Origin: Onchocerca lupi
Taxonomy: Eukaryota; Nematoda; Chromadorea; Rhabditida; Onchocercidae
Direction: 5' to 3'
DNA length: 64,000 bases
Assembly: GCA_028564675.1 (NCBI GenBank)
Contig: JAOVVO010000343.1
Location: 19,077-83,076, forward strand
The notes beneath the pieces were generated by a model. It did no database searches. It was not told the origin of the DNA and worked only from the letters and a program-made list of their open reading frames with translations. This document shows, piece by piece, positions 10,425 to 25,000 of this stretch. The translations under genes and the position numbers were made by a program. Within the stretch, counting starts at the first letter, position 1, and each line of letters starts with the position of its first letter.

Positions 10425-12409
10425 TTACGGATAATTCGGTTTCTGTTCTAATATTGGCACAATCAAATGCTCATTTGCCATTAAATTGTATTTCTTTACG
10501 AACACCGTAAATCGACGACAAAGAAGTGTTTCCGTCTGAAAATCAGCATATGTCATCAAACAAAGTCAATTTTATTACGCAAAAGATAGGACGGAACAAA
10601 TTCCTAAAACTCAAACAAGTCCACTTACAATGTGAAAAAGTTAGAAACCGGTCATTTTAGTTTAGATGCCAAACCGAATGTATTTTTAACTTGTCTTCTG
10701 ATCGAGTTTTTGATTTGAAAAAAGATCACCTCAAATTTTTCAAAGAGTTCAGGATGATGAAAGTAAGCATGTGAGAAAATCCGATAAATTCGCCGGCATA
10801 CCGAACCAATTTTTGCAATCGATGATTCTTTAATTGAAACCCGACTAGGAAAGTATTTGTTACTATTCAACAGTGCCGCTGCACCGTCCAAAGTATGTCG
10901 TGTATAATCGATTGCCGAACACTACAATGTAATCACAATAAAAGACTCAAGGATGAAAAAACTATTATGAAAAAATTATAAATGAAAAAATTATTTTGAT
11001 CATTGGATATTGTGAAAAGTAAACGCACAGTATACTCACAAAAAATTCTAGCCAAAAATCGCTCATACAATAATTCGATGAAAATGGTAATTAACAAAAA
11101 ATAAAAAAAAAATAAAAAAAAAAAATAAAAATCGATACTAAAAATAAATAAAAAAAAAAAAAAAAAAAATAAAAATCGATACTTCTTTCGGATTTTTATG
11201 AGCCGCACAAAGAAATATCCACTGTTCTGTGGCAGTCATCTGTACACAAACATCTGGTTTACATTCATTCTTGAAAATACAAAAATTTCAATTTTTTCAA
11301 TCCCGTGAATCAGCTATTATAACAAAAAAAAAAATGGATAACAGTGATTCTAAAGAAATTGATTCTAACTTCATGATAAATTTTTTTATTTTCAAATTGT
11401 TGAATTCCAAATTATCTAGATCATTTCATTACAATTTTCCTCAATTTTATTGAAATTCTACAATATCCAGCACAGTAAATGAGAAGTTTACCGAAACATA
11501 AATCACTTACATCCTTGCATAAAAACTCAGTGAACAGGTTACAAGACTTCTTACCTGTAAGAGTAATGCCAAACCATTGAGTTGCATGCAAAACTGTCTT
11601 ACATGTTCATATTTCCATACTCCTTCTTCCTGACCTGGCGGAGCTTTTAAAATGGTTTCCACATCCGATGGATCCTTATGAATACATTGCTGTATGTACT
11701 GTTGCACATTCAACGTATTATCCATCTTAAATAAAAAAAAAAAAAAAATGATATTTTTGATTTTAATTGCTGCTATCATCGAAGTTAACTAAGCTCAAGG
11801 TTAGAATTATCTTGCTCACTCAATAAACTTACTTTGTAATTGATTACTTTCGAAGACATGTTTTTTAATGAAATTAAAATGCATGAGTTGAAATGCAAAT
11901 CAGTGGTCTTCGCAACTTCAGTACTTCTTCAATTTATCAATCCTAACAAAAATATTTAGATATATTGAAGCCTAACTTTAATCTACTGCTCATATAAAAA
12001 TTGAAAACAGAAAAATCCAACATTATCTATTAAAAGAACAAATTTATTTTGATGTCAAATAAAATAATTCCATTCTCATTCTTAATTTCTATTTCATCAT
12101 TATGATATTTTGATTTCAAAGAAATCTGACACAATTATAAGTGGATTTAAATTTTAACCAGACCATACAAATCTCATATCAATACAATTTTTATACCAGA
12201 ATTTAAATTGGACCTGCAAATATACAGTGATTACGTTGAAATCCAACTTTGATAAACAAGATAAATTTCAAAAATTAAGATAAAATTTCGATGAACTATA
12301 CTACACAAACCTCTTCGAACGGCATATCCGGCCAATTACACCATTCTTCTCTGGTTGTTCCTGGATCATTCCTTCGGTAAATAATACTTTTATCTACAAC
12401 AGCACACAT
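10425..12409 (-). CDS. mob-4: MOB4 / phocein, MOB family scaffold, five exons
   Basis: MOB4 is a core subunit of the STRIPAK phosphatase-kinase complex. Exons read 12409-12311, 11725-11555, 11269-11183, 10921-10730 and 10535-10425, all phase-consistent, giving 219 residues, close to the vertebrate protein at about 225. Family signatures include WPDMPFEE at the end of exon 1, MDNTLNVQQYIQQ opening exon 2, EGVWKYEHVRQFC, and SNKYFPSRVSIKESS. The MOB zinc ligands are present as C-x4-C (CKPDVC, exon 3) and H-x4-H (HAYFHH, exon 4). A TTTTCAG acceptor lies 15 bases before the ATG. The frame is open back to that acceptor, so the exon could also be cis-spliced to the acidic exon at 13301-13846, which ends in the same phase. 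Confidence 0.93.
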
Positions 12410-13300
12410 TGAATACGCCTCTTCCTGAAAATAACTACCATAGCGTATAAAATAAATTTATTTTCATTATGCGACACATATTTTGCGTGAGGATATCATG
12501 GATACCATAGATGTTGACGGTAGAGATAACACGTAGAGATATTTCATGTACACTCATCCTAACTTTCTCTCAGCTTATTTAGTATTCCCGTTTTGGGGTT
12601 CCTCTATTTTATTTAAAATGTATCCATGCCAATTTCAGGAAACTATTTAAATAACTGCACCACTATTCTCTTTCGCCATTTGATAACAAGCATAAAAATG
12701 CGATTGTTAAGAGAAATCGCAAAAAGCAACCCTATTTCATGAGATTCGTCCAGAACAGAATGGAATTAGAAATATGTTAGCGATTCAAATATATCAGAAG
12801 AGAAGTAAAAGGTTATTTTATTCCAAAAAAAGGAGAGGATTTCATCACTGAAAGCAACTAGATCATTACAAAATGAGAATCTACACCTATTCATAGATTT
12901 TAAATACTGATGGGACTTTAAAAAACTAAGGATCTCGAAGAGTCGACGGAACTATAGGAATATGCGGAATTTGAAAAATCTACCAACTTCGGAAATTTTT
13001 TTTAATGGAACTTCAAGAATTGATGAATTTTTTTTTTGAAAAGACTTACAAATCTCAAAGATCACTAGGTTTTATGAGGAAATAGGAAAAGAATATTCTG
13101 TTATTAAAGATCAAATTAATGGAAAAGGTCACTGCGTAAAACTGAAAAAAAAAAAATGCAATAAAAGCTAATACAGAAAAACCACAAAACTCCTTAAAAT
13201 AAATTCCCTCTAGAACATAGCAACTGCTCATAACGGACCGCATACGTGTCCATCAAATCTTTCCTCTAGAAATTCGTAATTCGTAGAAAATGGAACTTAC

Positions 13301-13846
13301 AGTAAAGTTGGAGTCATATGGAAGGAAGTCATCTGATTCTTGTGTTGAATCTGCGAATGATTCTAAATCCGTAGATAATTCTGCGATCTTTTCGTCAGAC
13401 GAATCCGCTTCCATGAAATTTTCCGGGAATTCTTTCATTTGATTCTCGAAAGATTTTTCGGTGGAATCTTTGGATGATGATATTTCTTTTAATATCTCTT
13501 CTGTCGGATCGTTGGTCGTTATTTGTACTAAATCCTTCAATAGTTGATCCATTATTCCTTTGGACGATGTTTTGACCAAACCCGCCAGTAATCGATTTAT
13601 TGTATCTTCGATGGAGACAGTCAAATCTTCTTTTAGCCTAGTTTTAGATGATGTTTCTGCCATATCTTCCAATACTTCTTCCATTTCATCTTTAAATCTT
13701 GTATCAGTTAAATCGTCTAAAATCTCTTCTACCGTATCCTCCGATGGTATTTCTACAAAATCATTGAGAAATTCTTCCATTGGATTTTTTGACGAAGCTT
13801 CCACCAAATCCAGCAGTTCATCCATTACTTCTTCTGCCGTTCCCAT
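13301..13846 (-). CDS. Acidic 16-residue-repeat protein, first exon (unrecognised)
   Basis: The 182-codon open stretch starts at an ATG one base after a TTTTTTATTAG acceptor and ends in front of a clean GTAAGT donor. It consists mainly of imperfect repeats of about 16 residues, of the pattern (M/V)EE(F/I)L(N/D)D(F/L)VE.(P/S)S(K/E)D, seen about eight times, followed by an acidic Ser-rich tail. No signal peptide or known domain is visible. Two continuations are in phase. One is a short exon at about 13144-13055 after a poly-T/CAG acceptor, giving a hydrophobic 28-residue tail. The other is mob-4's first exon at 12424. I cannot assign a function. Confidence 0.55.
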
Positions 13847-14084
13847 GCTAATAAAAAACAAATGCTCAACTGCTTGCTATTCTCGAGATATAAGAAGCAT
13901 ACCTCATGCAATATTCTTATATATCCTGAAATATGCAAATTTCACACAAATATTAGTCAGATCTCAAATTTCTATATATGCATGAGCAAAAATGCAAGAT
14001 ATTTGCAATAAAAGTGTATTTTTCATAAAAGTTCGAAAGGAAGTAGTCCGATAACTTATTAATTAGTAATAGTAAGAACAATTA

Positions 14085-14275
14085 TCAATTATTGCTATTA
14101 TTAGTATTATTATCATTGTTACTATTATTATTATTTATTATTTATTGTTTATTATTTATTATTTGTTGTTTATTGTTTATTATTTATCGTTTATTATTTA
14201 TTATTTATCGTTTATTGTTTATTAATTATTGATTATTACTATCACTGTCGCTGTTGTTGTTATTATTATGATTGT
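14085..14275 (+). repeat. TTATT/TTATTTA minisatellite
   Basis: Tandem degenerate units of TTTATTATTTA and TTATCGTTTATT run across about 190 bases, grading into TTATTATTA triplets. Confidence 0.7.
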
Positions 14276-17200
14276 TATTTCTACTCAAATATCATTATAT
14301 CAGTACTAAAAGATTATAAAATTAAAAGTGTTCGTTATTCTCAGATTAAAATTTCTTTGTTTGTTTTTTTTTTTCAGAATGTGTAATTTTTTCTTTATAT
14401 TCACTTTTTCATTTAAATAGATCTATTGCTGATTTTGATGTTACTATTGTTCAACGAAGAGAAGTATTATTTTTTTAGAATAAAGAAGTTCATAACTTCA
14501 AATTACCATCAAATGTTCTCCCACTAAAGCATTTATGCAATTATATCATTTTTCAAAGAATATTGTTTAGATGAATTATTTCATTTCAAATTGAAAAAAA
14601 TTTTATCAATTTTTAATTAAATTACCAAAATGGAATTGCGCTGTCAATCTTATCATTAATTGTTATTGAAATTATGGCATGAGTCAATATTTAAGGTGAA
14701 TTTAAATTTTCATCACAGATTTCATTACTATTACATATCATTGTATCACCATCTTCATCATTTCCATAATGTCATTGTTGTATCATTGTTGGAATTATCG
14801 TAGTTGTAAGTGTTGTCATGTTCATTCATTATTCATTACATATTTCGTTTCTTATCATAATCCCATCAATTATTAACTGTCACTTGTATTGATACGATAG
14901 TGATATTAATTAGATATTATTATTATCATATTACTTTTTCTTTTTTTTTCTTTCCCAGGAAAAAAAAGAAGAGGGAAAAATTGATATTTTAATAACCTAA
15001 TATTTTCTAGTATTTTTAGAAAAGTTGTAAACTGGTCGGTGGATGATCGGTTGGAATTAGCAATTAGTATATAATGAGTTATACATATATATAATACATC
15101 CGATGAAAAATGAATCAGTCAATGATCATTACTCAATGCTTAACGAATAGCAAAGCACCACTTAATTGTTGTTCAATGATCACAGTCTCACAACTTTTTC
15201 TTTTCAATCGTTTATTTAATCTTTTTTGATTGAATTCGAAATTTGCTAGCAAACAAATAAATGAATAAAATATCGAGAGTCAAAAATACTCATTACCTCA
15301 TTTCTTTACGTTCATTTATACTACTTTAAAAAAAAAAAAAAGAGGAAAAAAAGTTCTTTTTTCCTTTCACGATTTTTCTTTTTCCTAAATTTTTTAGTAA
15401 ATAAATGAAATTATTTTTCGTTCTTTTCTGATCAAATTCGAAAAATTATTATTTTGTTGTTTGCATACTTTTGTTATCTTTATATTGTTATGAATTCGTT
15501 TCTCTTTTTTTTTTTTTTTTTTTTCGGCTATACATGTTTTTATTGATATTTTATTATTATGTTCATATGGTATCATAATTATTATTGATTTTAGCTGTAT
15601 TACTGTTTCATACTAATACTCTCATTTCTTTACCGCAATTAAATGTTAAAAATTATAGTTGTATGGATGGAAGAGATCGGTTGAAATAATGATTTTAGCG
15701 AGATTTGATCATAACCTTATCAGATTAGATTACTATTAGATAACGATAAGCACTGTAGTAATAATCGAAGATTAGTACGAGAAATTTGTTTTGATTGAGA
15801 TTTTATTTTGATTTCATCACAAAAACTACAATTAATCATATCGTTGCTTTTTATTACTCAGATCCATTAATGGTACTTTTCCTTTTTCCTATAACAAATA
15901 ATCAAACATTCGATTCATCTATTCAAGATTTCTCGAAATATCTCACTTTTATATTGCTCTTCTTTATCAACATATCTTTTTTGATATGGTTATTTCTTTT
16001 ATTCCCGTTGTTTTTTGCTTCTCATTGTCGCGATTATTCACACTAGCATTATTTTATTTCAAAGTTTTATCACTATTACTAATATATTTAAAATATTTGC
16101 ATAAATTGTATTATTTATCAAAAATCACTTTTATTTTAAGAACAAAAAATATTTTGCATGCATTTGTTATGCATGGAAATATAATTAAGCAATGACTAAT
16201 AGCTAATAATTTCATTTTTTTTCTTTTTTTTCCCTTTCTCTGTCTTTACATTAACCAAAAAAAAAAAAAAAAGAAAAGCCAACAGCTAATGTATATCTTA
16301 TTGGAATGTACTGAATGTGATTTTTTTTCATTTCCATTATTATAATATAGATTTTTGAAATTTTTGCAAAAAGGAAATTTTTGTAAACAACTCAAAAAAA
16401 AAAAAAAAAAAGCCAGGAGGAAAAAAAAGGGAATTAAAAAAATTAGTGCGATGGTCAAAAGTAAATAAAGCAATGAATGAGTGAGTAAATAAGGAAATAA
16501 AAAAAGGAAGAAAAAAAAAGGAATGAGTGTAAATTTTTCATTGATAAATTGCAAAAAAAAAAAGATTTAAAAAAAAAATGATTCAACGGAAGTTTAAATG
16601 GATGGATGAATCATCATCATTCGTCATGATTAACTATAACAGCAGCAGAATGATTATTCCAACAAACCTTTCCCTTCCATTCTAGTTCTTTTCTTTTTTT
16701 TTTTTTTTTTTGTTTATTAACTTCTGTTCCTAATACAAGAAGTGATTCATTTGGCGTTTGATAGTCAAGAACCAATCCAATTTATATACTTTATAGCCAA
16801 GAAATGATCTGATTGGCACATATGGCACATATTTTTTAGCCAAAAAATTAACTAACTGATGCATATTGTATATATTTAACGGCCAATTGAAAATAATAAA
16901 AGAAGAAATTTTTAATTTCCCATTATTTTTATTGCATGATATTGAATAAAATTTATGAAATGTTCTTTAAAACAAATGAAAGAAAAAAGGAAATTTCTTT
17001 TTATTCATTTTATCCAATCTAATCACTTCTTTCAATTTACTTATTATCCTTTTCTTTATTTTTTTATTTATTAATTGACCATTTATTAATTGCATTTGCG
17101 ACAAAATGCCAAACGATTTAATTGATCAAAGATGATTTAATTGGTTGATTAACTGCATGCTGTGATTAATCATAGTCTTTTTTTTTTTTTAAATATTGTT

Positions 17201-20200
17201 AACAATTAATCACTGAGCTTTCAGTCATATATTATTAAATTTTCAACTTAATGTTATCAAACTTCAATTTTATAACTATTTCGAAAATTTCTAGAAATAA
17301 TTTTTATTCTTTTTTATGATTAATAACTTATAAGAGATTGAACCAAGTACTATAAAAGAATGGAACTTTATAATGTTAATTTTATTTTAACGAAAATTCA
17401 TTTAAAATTATTTCTTCTAAAAAATTCAATTTAATTTACAATTACAAATTCAAATGAAAATTATGTGAAAAAAGTTTAAATGAATAGATCAAGTTTTCTT
17501 GATCTTTCAATTATTTTTGCTCTATTATTACATTAAAGTGAATTATTAAATAAATTAATAATCAGTAAAATAGTAAAGGAAAAGAACTAAGAAATAAATT
17601 ACAAGTAAATAAACAATCATTTACTCATTTTTAATTATATCATTGATTTGAGCAATAAAATTTCAATCTAACGTAAATCGATCAAATAGCAGCAATTATT
17701 ATTAAATACATCAGCAAAATCCGTAGTGTTTCAATTCAAAATATTGCATTCATAATAAATTATTTTATCAACAATATATTGTTGATCTAGTATTCATGAA
17801 GCATAAAATAATGATGATAAAAAAGCATTGATAAATAATAGTGCTAAAAAGAATTATGATAAATTAAAGTTTCTCTTTTCGATCATTATTTATGATATCA
17901 TAAAAAGTTTGGAAGAAATGAAAAATTTAATTTCATTCGTCAAAAAAAGAAAAAAAATCACATTATTTGAAGTAAAAATAATAATTAAGTATTGAAAATT
18001 GCACTGCTTTTTTTTTTTTTGCTTATTCGAAAATATAATGTTTTCATATTTTATTTCTGTTTTTTTTTTCTCATTCAAAAATGGTCAACAAAAATTAGAT
18101 CATTTTTACTTGCATCAATCAATATTGCCATCTTTCAACATTGCTATTCTTTCTTAGATATTTCAGTTAATATACTTTTTCTGAGATATTTCAATTAATC
18201 TTCTTCAACAGATTAAAAATGAACAAAAAAAAAAAAAGAATTGACAGGTGGAAAGAAAAAAAGAGGAGGAGTTCTTGCAAAAGTTTTACAAAAAACTTTC
18301 AGGAGGTGGAGTGATAAGACGGTTGAGAGTTCATCACTTTTTAAAATTTAAAATAAAAAAAAAAAGGATAATACAATCATTTTCATCTTTCATTCTGATT
18401 CATTCGCTATTTGTCCATCAAATCCAATTTACTCTTTTTTTTCTTGTTTTGTTTTATTCAAAGGTAAAAAAAAAAAAAAAAAAAAAAAAATTTGACGAAT
18501 AATATTTCATTGTTCACAATATCATACTATTAAAACTTAATGCTAACATTATTGCGATAATTTTCATAAAATAATAAGAATTTTAAGAAAAAATTATTTC
18601 ATTTGATAAGTATTATTCCACAAATTGTTTTACTTGAAAGATTTAAAAAAAAAAAAAAAAAAAAAAGAAAAATTTTGTTAAAATTGATTTTGTATTAAAA
18701 GAAAATCCAACTATTTTCATCATTCATTCTAAATGAAGTTTGTGGAATTTTTTCCCTTCTAGTACATTTCCAAAATTTCCATTTATTTTTTCCAGTTTTT
18801 GGATTGATTTAATTTAAAAAAAAAAATGATTTATCTGAAATAGCCAGAAATAAATGTCTATCTAATGTTTAACCAGTTTTTGCATAGAACAACAGACAAC
18901 GAAATCAAAAGTATTATTACGATGGATTATAAAAATCTCTCGTGTTTAAATTACATTCATTAAAAAAAATTTATATTCGTTTCCTGTTTCCTTTTGTTTT
19001 TTATTTTCAAATATTGTCCATTTGCTTCATTACTTAACTTTTGCTAATAATTTCTAATTTTTTTTTTTCAATTTTGGATAATTTTTTGGATTTCAAATAA
19101 TTTATAAATTCCAAGAAATATTTGAAAGATATTGCTAATCTTAGAAATGTTTGTATAAAATTTTAAAAAATCTGCCAATATGATTTATTGAATATTTTAT
19201 GCTTGCTTTTGTTTTTGTTTCCAACCAGATTTCGAATAACTTTTAAGAATTTTAAAATATTTCAAAAATTAATAAATTTCAAGAGAAATTTTGAAAATTT
19301 AGAAAGTATTATTTCGAGCGCATACAACATCTTTTTTTAAATACACAAAATGAATTTGTGAAACTGAACTGATAAATAATCATTTCATTAAAATTTTTGA
19401 GATAATTCTTTATGTAAATATATCAAACGAAGTAAATTTTGAAGATTTTTCAAGATAGAGATGAATACGTGCTATAAGTGAAACAATTTTAGTTTTGTTT
19501 GATATCGTATAAAGATGGATACGTACGTAAGTGAAATAATTACAGTTACGTCTGAAATCATACTTGACAACGAATTTAATAATATTGAAAATAATATGCA
19601 TTTTTATACTCTGTTATTATTCGTTCACTTTAAATCATACATTTGTATTTTGACAAAAAAAAAAGAGATATAAATTTAATTTAAAAAAAAAAAAAGATCA
19701 AACAATTTTTTTTTTTTTTAAAAAAAGTAATTTGAAAGATTACATACGGATAAATTTCGATATTTTTTTAAATTTTTCAATATTATTTTACTATTTCTTT
19801 TTCAAATCATTTATTGTGAAAAAATGAAAAGAATATTTTGAATATGAAGAAAAACTAACAGAATATGAAATCATTTCTCTTTCTTTCTTTCTTTCTTTAA
19901 AACTATTCCGTCTTTTTGAAGAATGTATGTTTTAAAAAGGAGGAAATGATGAAATATAAAATTTCGCTTTCGAAATCATTCGATTCCTTTCAAATATATT
20001 TATATTCAAAAAAAAAAAAAAAAAAAAATAAAGAAGTTCATAATCTATGAGATATAAAATATAATTAATTTTAAAAAACTGATCTGAATAATTTATAATT
20101 TTTAAAGTCTTCGCACTTTAAGTTTTTTCGATTTTTCAAGTTTATATTTCGTTAATTTTCAAATTTTCTAATATTTTAATATTTAACATATATATTCTAC

Positions 20201-20287
20201 TAAAAATTTGAAATCATTGACCTTGTAATGCTAGCGAGTTAATTGTTACAGTATCGAAAACATGTTAAATATTCAGCCGAGGTCATC

Positions 20288-20420
20288 CATTCAATCATCA
20301 TCATTATCATTATCATCATTTTCATCATCACCGTTATCACCATAATCATTATCATCATCATTATTATAATCAGCATCATTATCAACATTACTATTAGAAT
20401 CAATTTTTCCTCTTTTGAAA
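20288..20420 (+). repeat. ATC/ATT triplet microsatellite
   Basis: Imperfect TCATCATTATCATTATC triplets run for about 120 bases. They create overlapping open frames on both strands (poly-Ile and poly-Met), which are artefacts. Confidence 0.75.
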
Positions 20421-22001
20421 TCATCAATAACTTTAATTATCAGATTATTTCAATAGACTTGCCAAACAGTTGACATCATCAATTTTTCATCTCTCATGCA
20501 TAGGTGCTTTGAAATATCTGACATGCAATTTATATTTAAACGAATATTTGAGTAATTTTATTAAATTTTAAAAAATTTAAACAGTCTAAAAAAGAAAAAA
20601 AAACCGAAAAATCTTCCCTTCGAAATTTTTGCATTTAAATCTTTGTTAATTAAAATTTTTTGCCAATTTTATTTAACCATTTTTCAATTTTCATTCATTC
20701 AATTGTATTTTTTTTATTTGCGCTATTAGGAAATTTTAAAATTTCACTTAAAAGACTTTTCTTTTTTCTTTTATTAATAGCAAAGTAGAAGTATTTGCAT
20801 GATAATAAATAGACACCGAAAAAATTTCAATTTTATAATTTATGTAATTGTGGAAGATTAGACGGAAGTATTAGAAGGACGATTTTCTCAATTATTTAAT
20901 AAATCTTGCCAACTTATGACGGAAATGTAAATTTTAAATATTTAAAGGAGAAAAAAGAATGAAAAATATGACTAAAAAAAAAAAATTCTGAATAACTAAA
21001 AAAGTTTTTGAAAACTTTTTGAAATTTCGTATAATTTCCATTTGATTTTTGTCTATTTTAAAATTCTAAATCTAATGTTTTTCTTTTTTTCTCCTTTTTT
21101 TCATCTTTTCTTTTCTTTTTTTTTTCTTGTGAATTTATGCATAAAAGCTATCGATATGCTGTATGCTCTCAAACAATGTTTTTATTACATTATTTCAATA
21201 CTTTTTGACATTTTTGAATTTGTTTATTTTATCTTTCGTCTCTTTTTATTGCCAAAATAGTAGGCATAAAATATATTTGTCATTTCCTTTTTCTCTCTTT
21301 TTTTCCATTTTTTGTTTTTAAATTTCGAAAAAAAAAAACGAAAAAAAAAAGCTTAAAGACTTAAAATTAATCGAATTAAATAACATAGTAATGATAAACT
21401 TAAATTGCAAAATAAATTTGACCATTTTAGGCATATCTTATAAGGATTAATCATATTCATATGATATTGAAATGAGTAATTATGATTAAAAACTGAAAGT
21501 TTTTTTTTTTTTTTTTGAAATATTAGAAGTTCTATTTAAAAAAGTATAGTCTTCAATTTCATTCTATTTGATTTTTAATATATTCCTAATCGGATCTTAC
21601 AAATTAGTTGTATTCATAAGAGTTGGAAGGATGAGTTAGTTGCAGTTAAAAATTAATCAAATCTTTCAAACTTAATCATTAGTAGAAATTTTATTCAAAA
21701 ATTCAACTCTTAGGTATAAAAGAGATGAAAGTTTAGCTTATATTTTTGCCTGAAACAAGTTTTGACTTGATGTTTGATGCAATTAATTTAAAAATTAAGA
21801 ATTCTGTTCAAAAAAAAAAATCAATTTTAAAAAGTATAATTCGAAAAGAATAATCTTCAAATTTATTCTTTTCAATATTTCTTCTCCGCCCAGTTGCTTG
21901 TAATAAACAAAAATTATTGTTATAAATGTTTGCTAATGAATTATTTTGCTTACTGTAAATAAATTATAAGTCGGGATTTCAGGAAACAGTCTTCTTCAAT
22001 C

Positions 22002-25000
22002 ATGACGATACTAACAAAATTTTCATATTTTTTAATTTTTCAATTTGGTTTATTGTTGAATTTAACAATGGCTTCAAAACTTGATATAAAACTTGAAGAT
22101 GTAAGATATTCAAAATTTTATTTGTTTACAAAATTTGCAAATTAAACTGAAATTTTAAGATTTAATATCAGAAAAAGTTAAAATAGATCTTATTTTAAAA
22201 TTCAAATTTAACTTAATATTTTTGAATTTGAATTAACATAATCTCAAAAAAAAAAAAGAAAGAAAAAAATTTCGCAGTATTAAAATTCTTATATTTTTTC
22301 CTCTTTTTCACAATTTCCAAAAATATTTCATTCTATCTAATTTTAAACTTTTTCTTCTTCTCTTATTTTTTTTTTTTGCTTTTGTTTGTTTTAGGTTATC
22401 AATGAAAATACAATTGAAGAAGAAACAACACTAACAGAGGAAGATTTTGATAAAATTATCGATGAAGAATTCAATCTTACACTGTTAGGTATTCAAATGA
22501 AATCTGATCCAACAATGGGTAAAATGCTTGAAGGAGACATTGCTTTTCCAGATTTGAAAATATTTGCTGATTATCGAAATAATCGTGCAGAACGAAGTGT
22601 CGTAAGACAGATTTATAGGTAGCAATTAAAATTTGCAACAATTATTTAAAAAGTTTTAGATTCTTTTATAAATCTACAATTAACTAAAATAATAATCATA
22701 CATATTATAATAATAATCGTTGAAAAAAAAAAATAAATAAAATTTCAATATCATACTATAAATAATTAGTTTTTTAAAGTTTATACTATTAATAAATAAT
22801 TAAAATTTTATTACAAAAAAAAAAGAAAAAAGAAAAATCAAATTTTTTGACCAAATTTTTATTAAATTTTAAAAAATTATCAATTTTCGAAATTCAAATT
22901 TACTTACAATCTTATATCTATATATCCATTTTTTTTTTTTTTTAAATTTACTTTAAAATAAATAATCAAATATTTTAGACGTTGGCCGAATGCTGAAATA
23001 CCGTATGCTATCAGTTCACGTTACGGATCATATTCACGTTCCGTAATTGCAAAAGCAATGAAAAAATTTCATGATATAAGTTGTGTACGATTTGTTCCAC
23101 GTATTCATGAAAAACATGATGATTATATTTATATTCTTCCGCATGACGGATGCTATTCGTTTGTCGGACGTGCCGGAGGACGTCAACCGGTTTCACTGGA
23201 AGCAAGTTGCATTCAATCCGGTACAATAATCCACGAATTAATGCATGTCATCGGTTTTTTTCATGAACAATCCCGGTAATTTACTAGAATTACAAATATT
23301 ATAATAAGTATTCGTAATTATGATATTTTAATTTTGTCTTATCGATATAATATATTACTTTAATTTAATTTAAAATATTTATGACAAAAAATTTAAGATT
23401 GATAGATTGATTAATCAAAAATTGACTGAAAAAAGTTCTAATTACACTATGAAAATTAATAACTAATAAATATAAAATTGGGAAAAAAAATCCCTGTAAT
23501 GAATGATGAAATTATCGGTGTAATATTATTTGTTAATTCAATCCTTGTTTTCAAATTAATAATACAGAAGTTTTTTTTTAAGAGGCAAAAATTAAAAAAA
23601 AAACTTTTTTAAGAAACAAAAATTTGAATTTAAGAAGCAAAAATTAAAAAAAAAAAGGATGTTTAAAAGATGAAAAAACTAAAATGAAAAAAAAATGTGC
23701 AATGTTTTCTCATTTAAAAAAAAAAAAAAAAAAACTGTTTTAAAAAAGTTTTATAAACTGTATTTGAAATGAAGAAATTAAAATAATTGAATGAAAAATT
23801 AAAAAATTAGTTAAAAATTCGCTTGTTTTCTTATTCATTTGTTACTATAAAAGAAAGAAAATTTTGTTACTATAAAAGAAAGAAAATTAATTTCTTTTTC
23901 AAAACAATTCAAAATTTAAATTAACTTCTTTCCTAGGATAATTCAAAATTTAAATTGATTTCGTTCTTAATAATCCAAAATTTAAATCAGCAAACAGAAC
24001 GATCAGTGATCAAAAATAAACGTTTAAGCTTATGGATAATATAATCGCAATCATGCTTTTCTGAAAGATATATTTTCGGAATATTGAGATATCGGGGTGG
24101 AGCGGGGGAGCAAAGTATGGAGAAATAAAGAGATAAGGAAATGAAGAAAATTAATTAATTAATCGTTTATTTTAAGACCTGATCGTGATGAGTATATTGA
24201 AATTATGTGGCACAATGTAATTCGTGGTTCTGAAAATCAATTTGATAAGCAAAGTTTACGATATCTTGATCCGCTCAATGAATCCTACGATTATTCATCT
24301 ATCATGCATTATGGTCCATATGCATTTAGTGGTAATGGACGTCGAACAATTATTGCTCTTAAGGTTTTCATTTTTTTTTTTTTTTTTTTTTTTTGATAAA
24401 TTAAAACAAAAAAAAAAAATTGTAATCAATACTTCAAAAATTATTCTTCTATTAATAGCGAAATAATTTGATAATTAAAGTTCATAATTATTATATTAAA
24501 ATTTTTCAAATTGTTTTAATTTATAAATTTAAAATTTAAATATTATTAATAATTATTTCTTAGTAAATCAAATTCGCAAAATTTCCATCTGAATTATATT
24601 ATCAATTAATTAATAGTTTTTAATTGAATTATTTCGTAGAAAGTTTTTATTTTAACAATTTTTAGCCTGGTGCAGGTAGAATGGGACAACGTGTCGCATT
24701 AACAGAAATTGATATACGAAAAATCAATAAATTATATCCTTGTACACGAAAATCATCATCAAGTCATGAAAGTTCGATTGAAGATAACGCTGTGATTACG
24801 AGACCAATAGTTCCGATCAAAGTTAGATTTTTCCAAAAAACATCGATTAAGCAAAAATTTATTGAATGGCATAGCAATTTGATAAGTAATACAAATTCGA
24901 TCAATCAACATTCGATCAAAATTAAGCATATATTTAAATAATGATGAAAAAATTAATAAATAAGCACATTCGTAAATAAAAGGAGCAAAAAAGTAAACAA

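Larger units (their letters stand above)
13847..22001. other. About 8 kb AT-rich intergenic region
   Basis: This region separates the divergent acidic-repeat and astacin genes. Open frames here are short and dominated by poly-Lys/Phe/Ile from A/T tracts. No conserved protein, tRNA or rRNA was recognised. It probably contains promoter sequence for both flanking genes, but no specific site can be named. Confidence 0.6.

Noticed and set aside
10933..11208. Phe-rich 91-codon minus frame
   Set aside because: Poly-A tracts in a mob-4 intron read as Phe; it overlaps the real third exon in another frame.
13560..13985. 141-codon plus-strand open frame
   Set aside because: Shadow of the acidic repeat exon on the other strand; Ser-rich only because the sense strand is Glu/Asp/Lys-rich.
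16246..16554. Hydrophobic 102-codon minus frame
   Set aside because: Generated by long A tracts (Phe/Leu). No splice context or codon pattern of a gene.
20239..20473. Overlapping open frames on both strands
   Set aside because: They arise from the ATC/ATT triplet repeat (poly-Ile and poly-Met), not from coding sequence.
13847..22001. Search for tRNA or rRNA genes in the long gene-poor stretch
   Set aside because: No cloverleaf-consistent A and B boxes or rRNA-like GC-rich segments were seen by eye.
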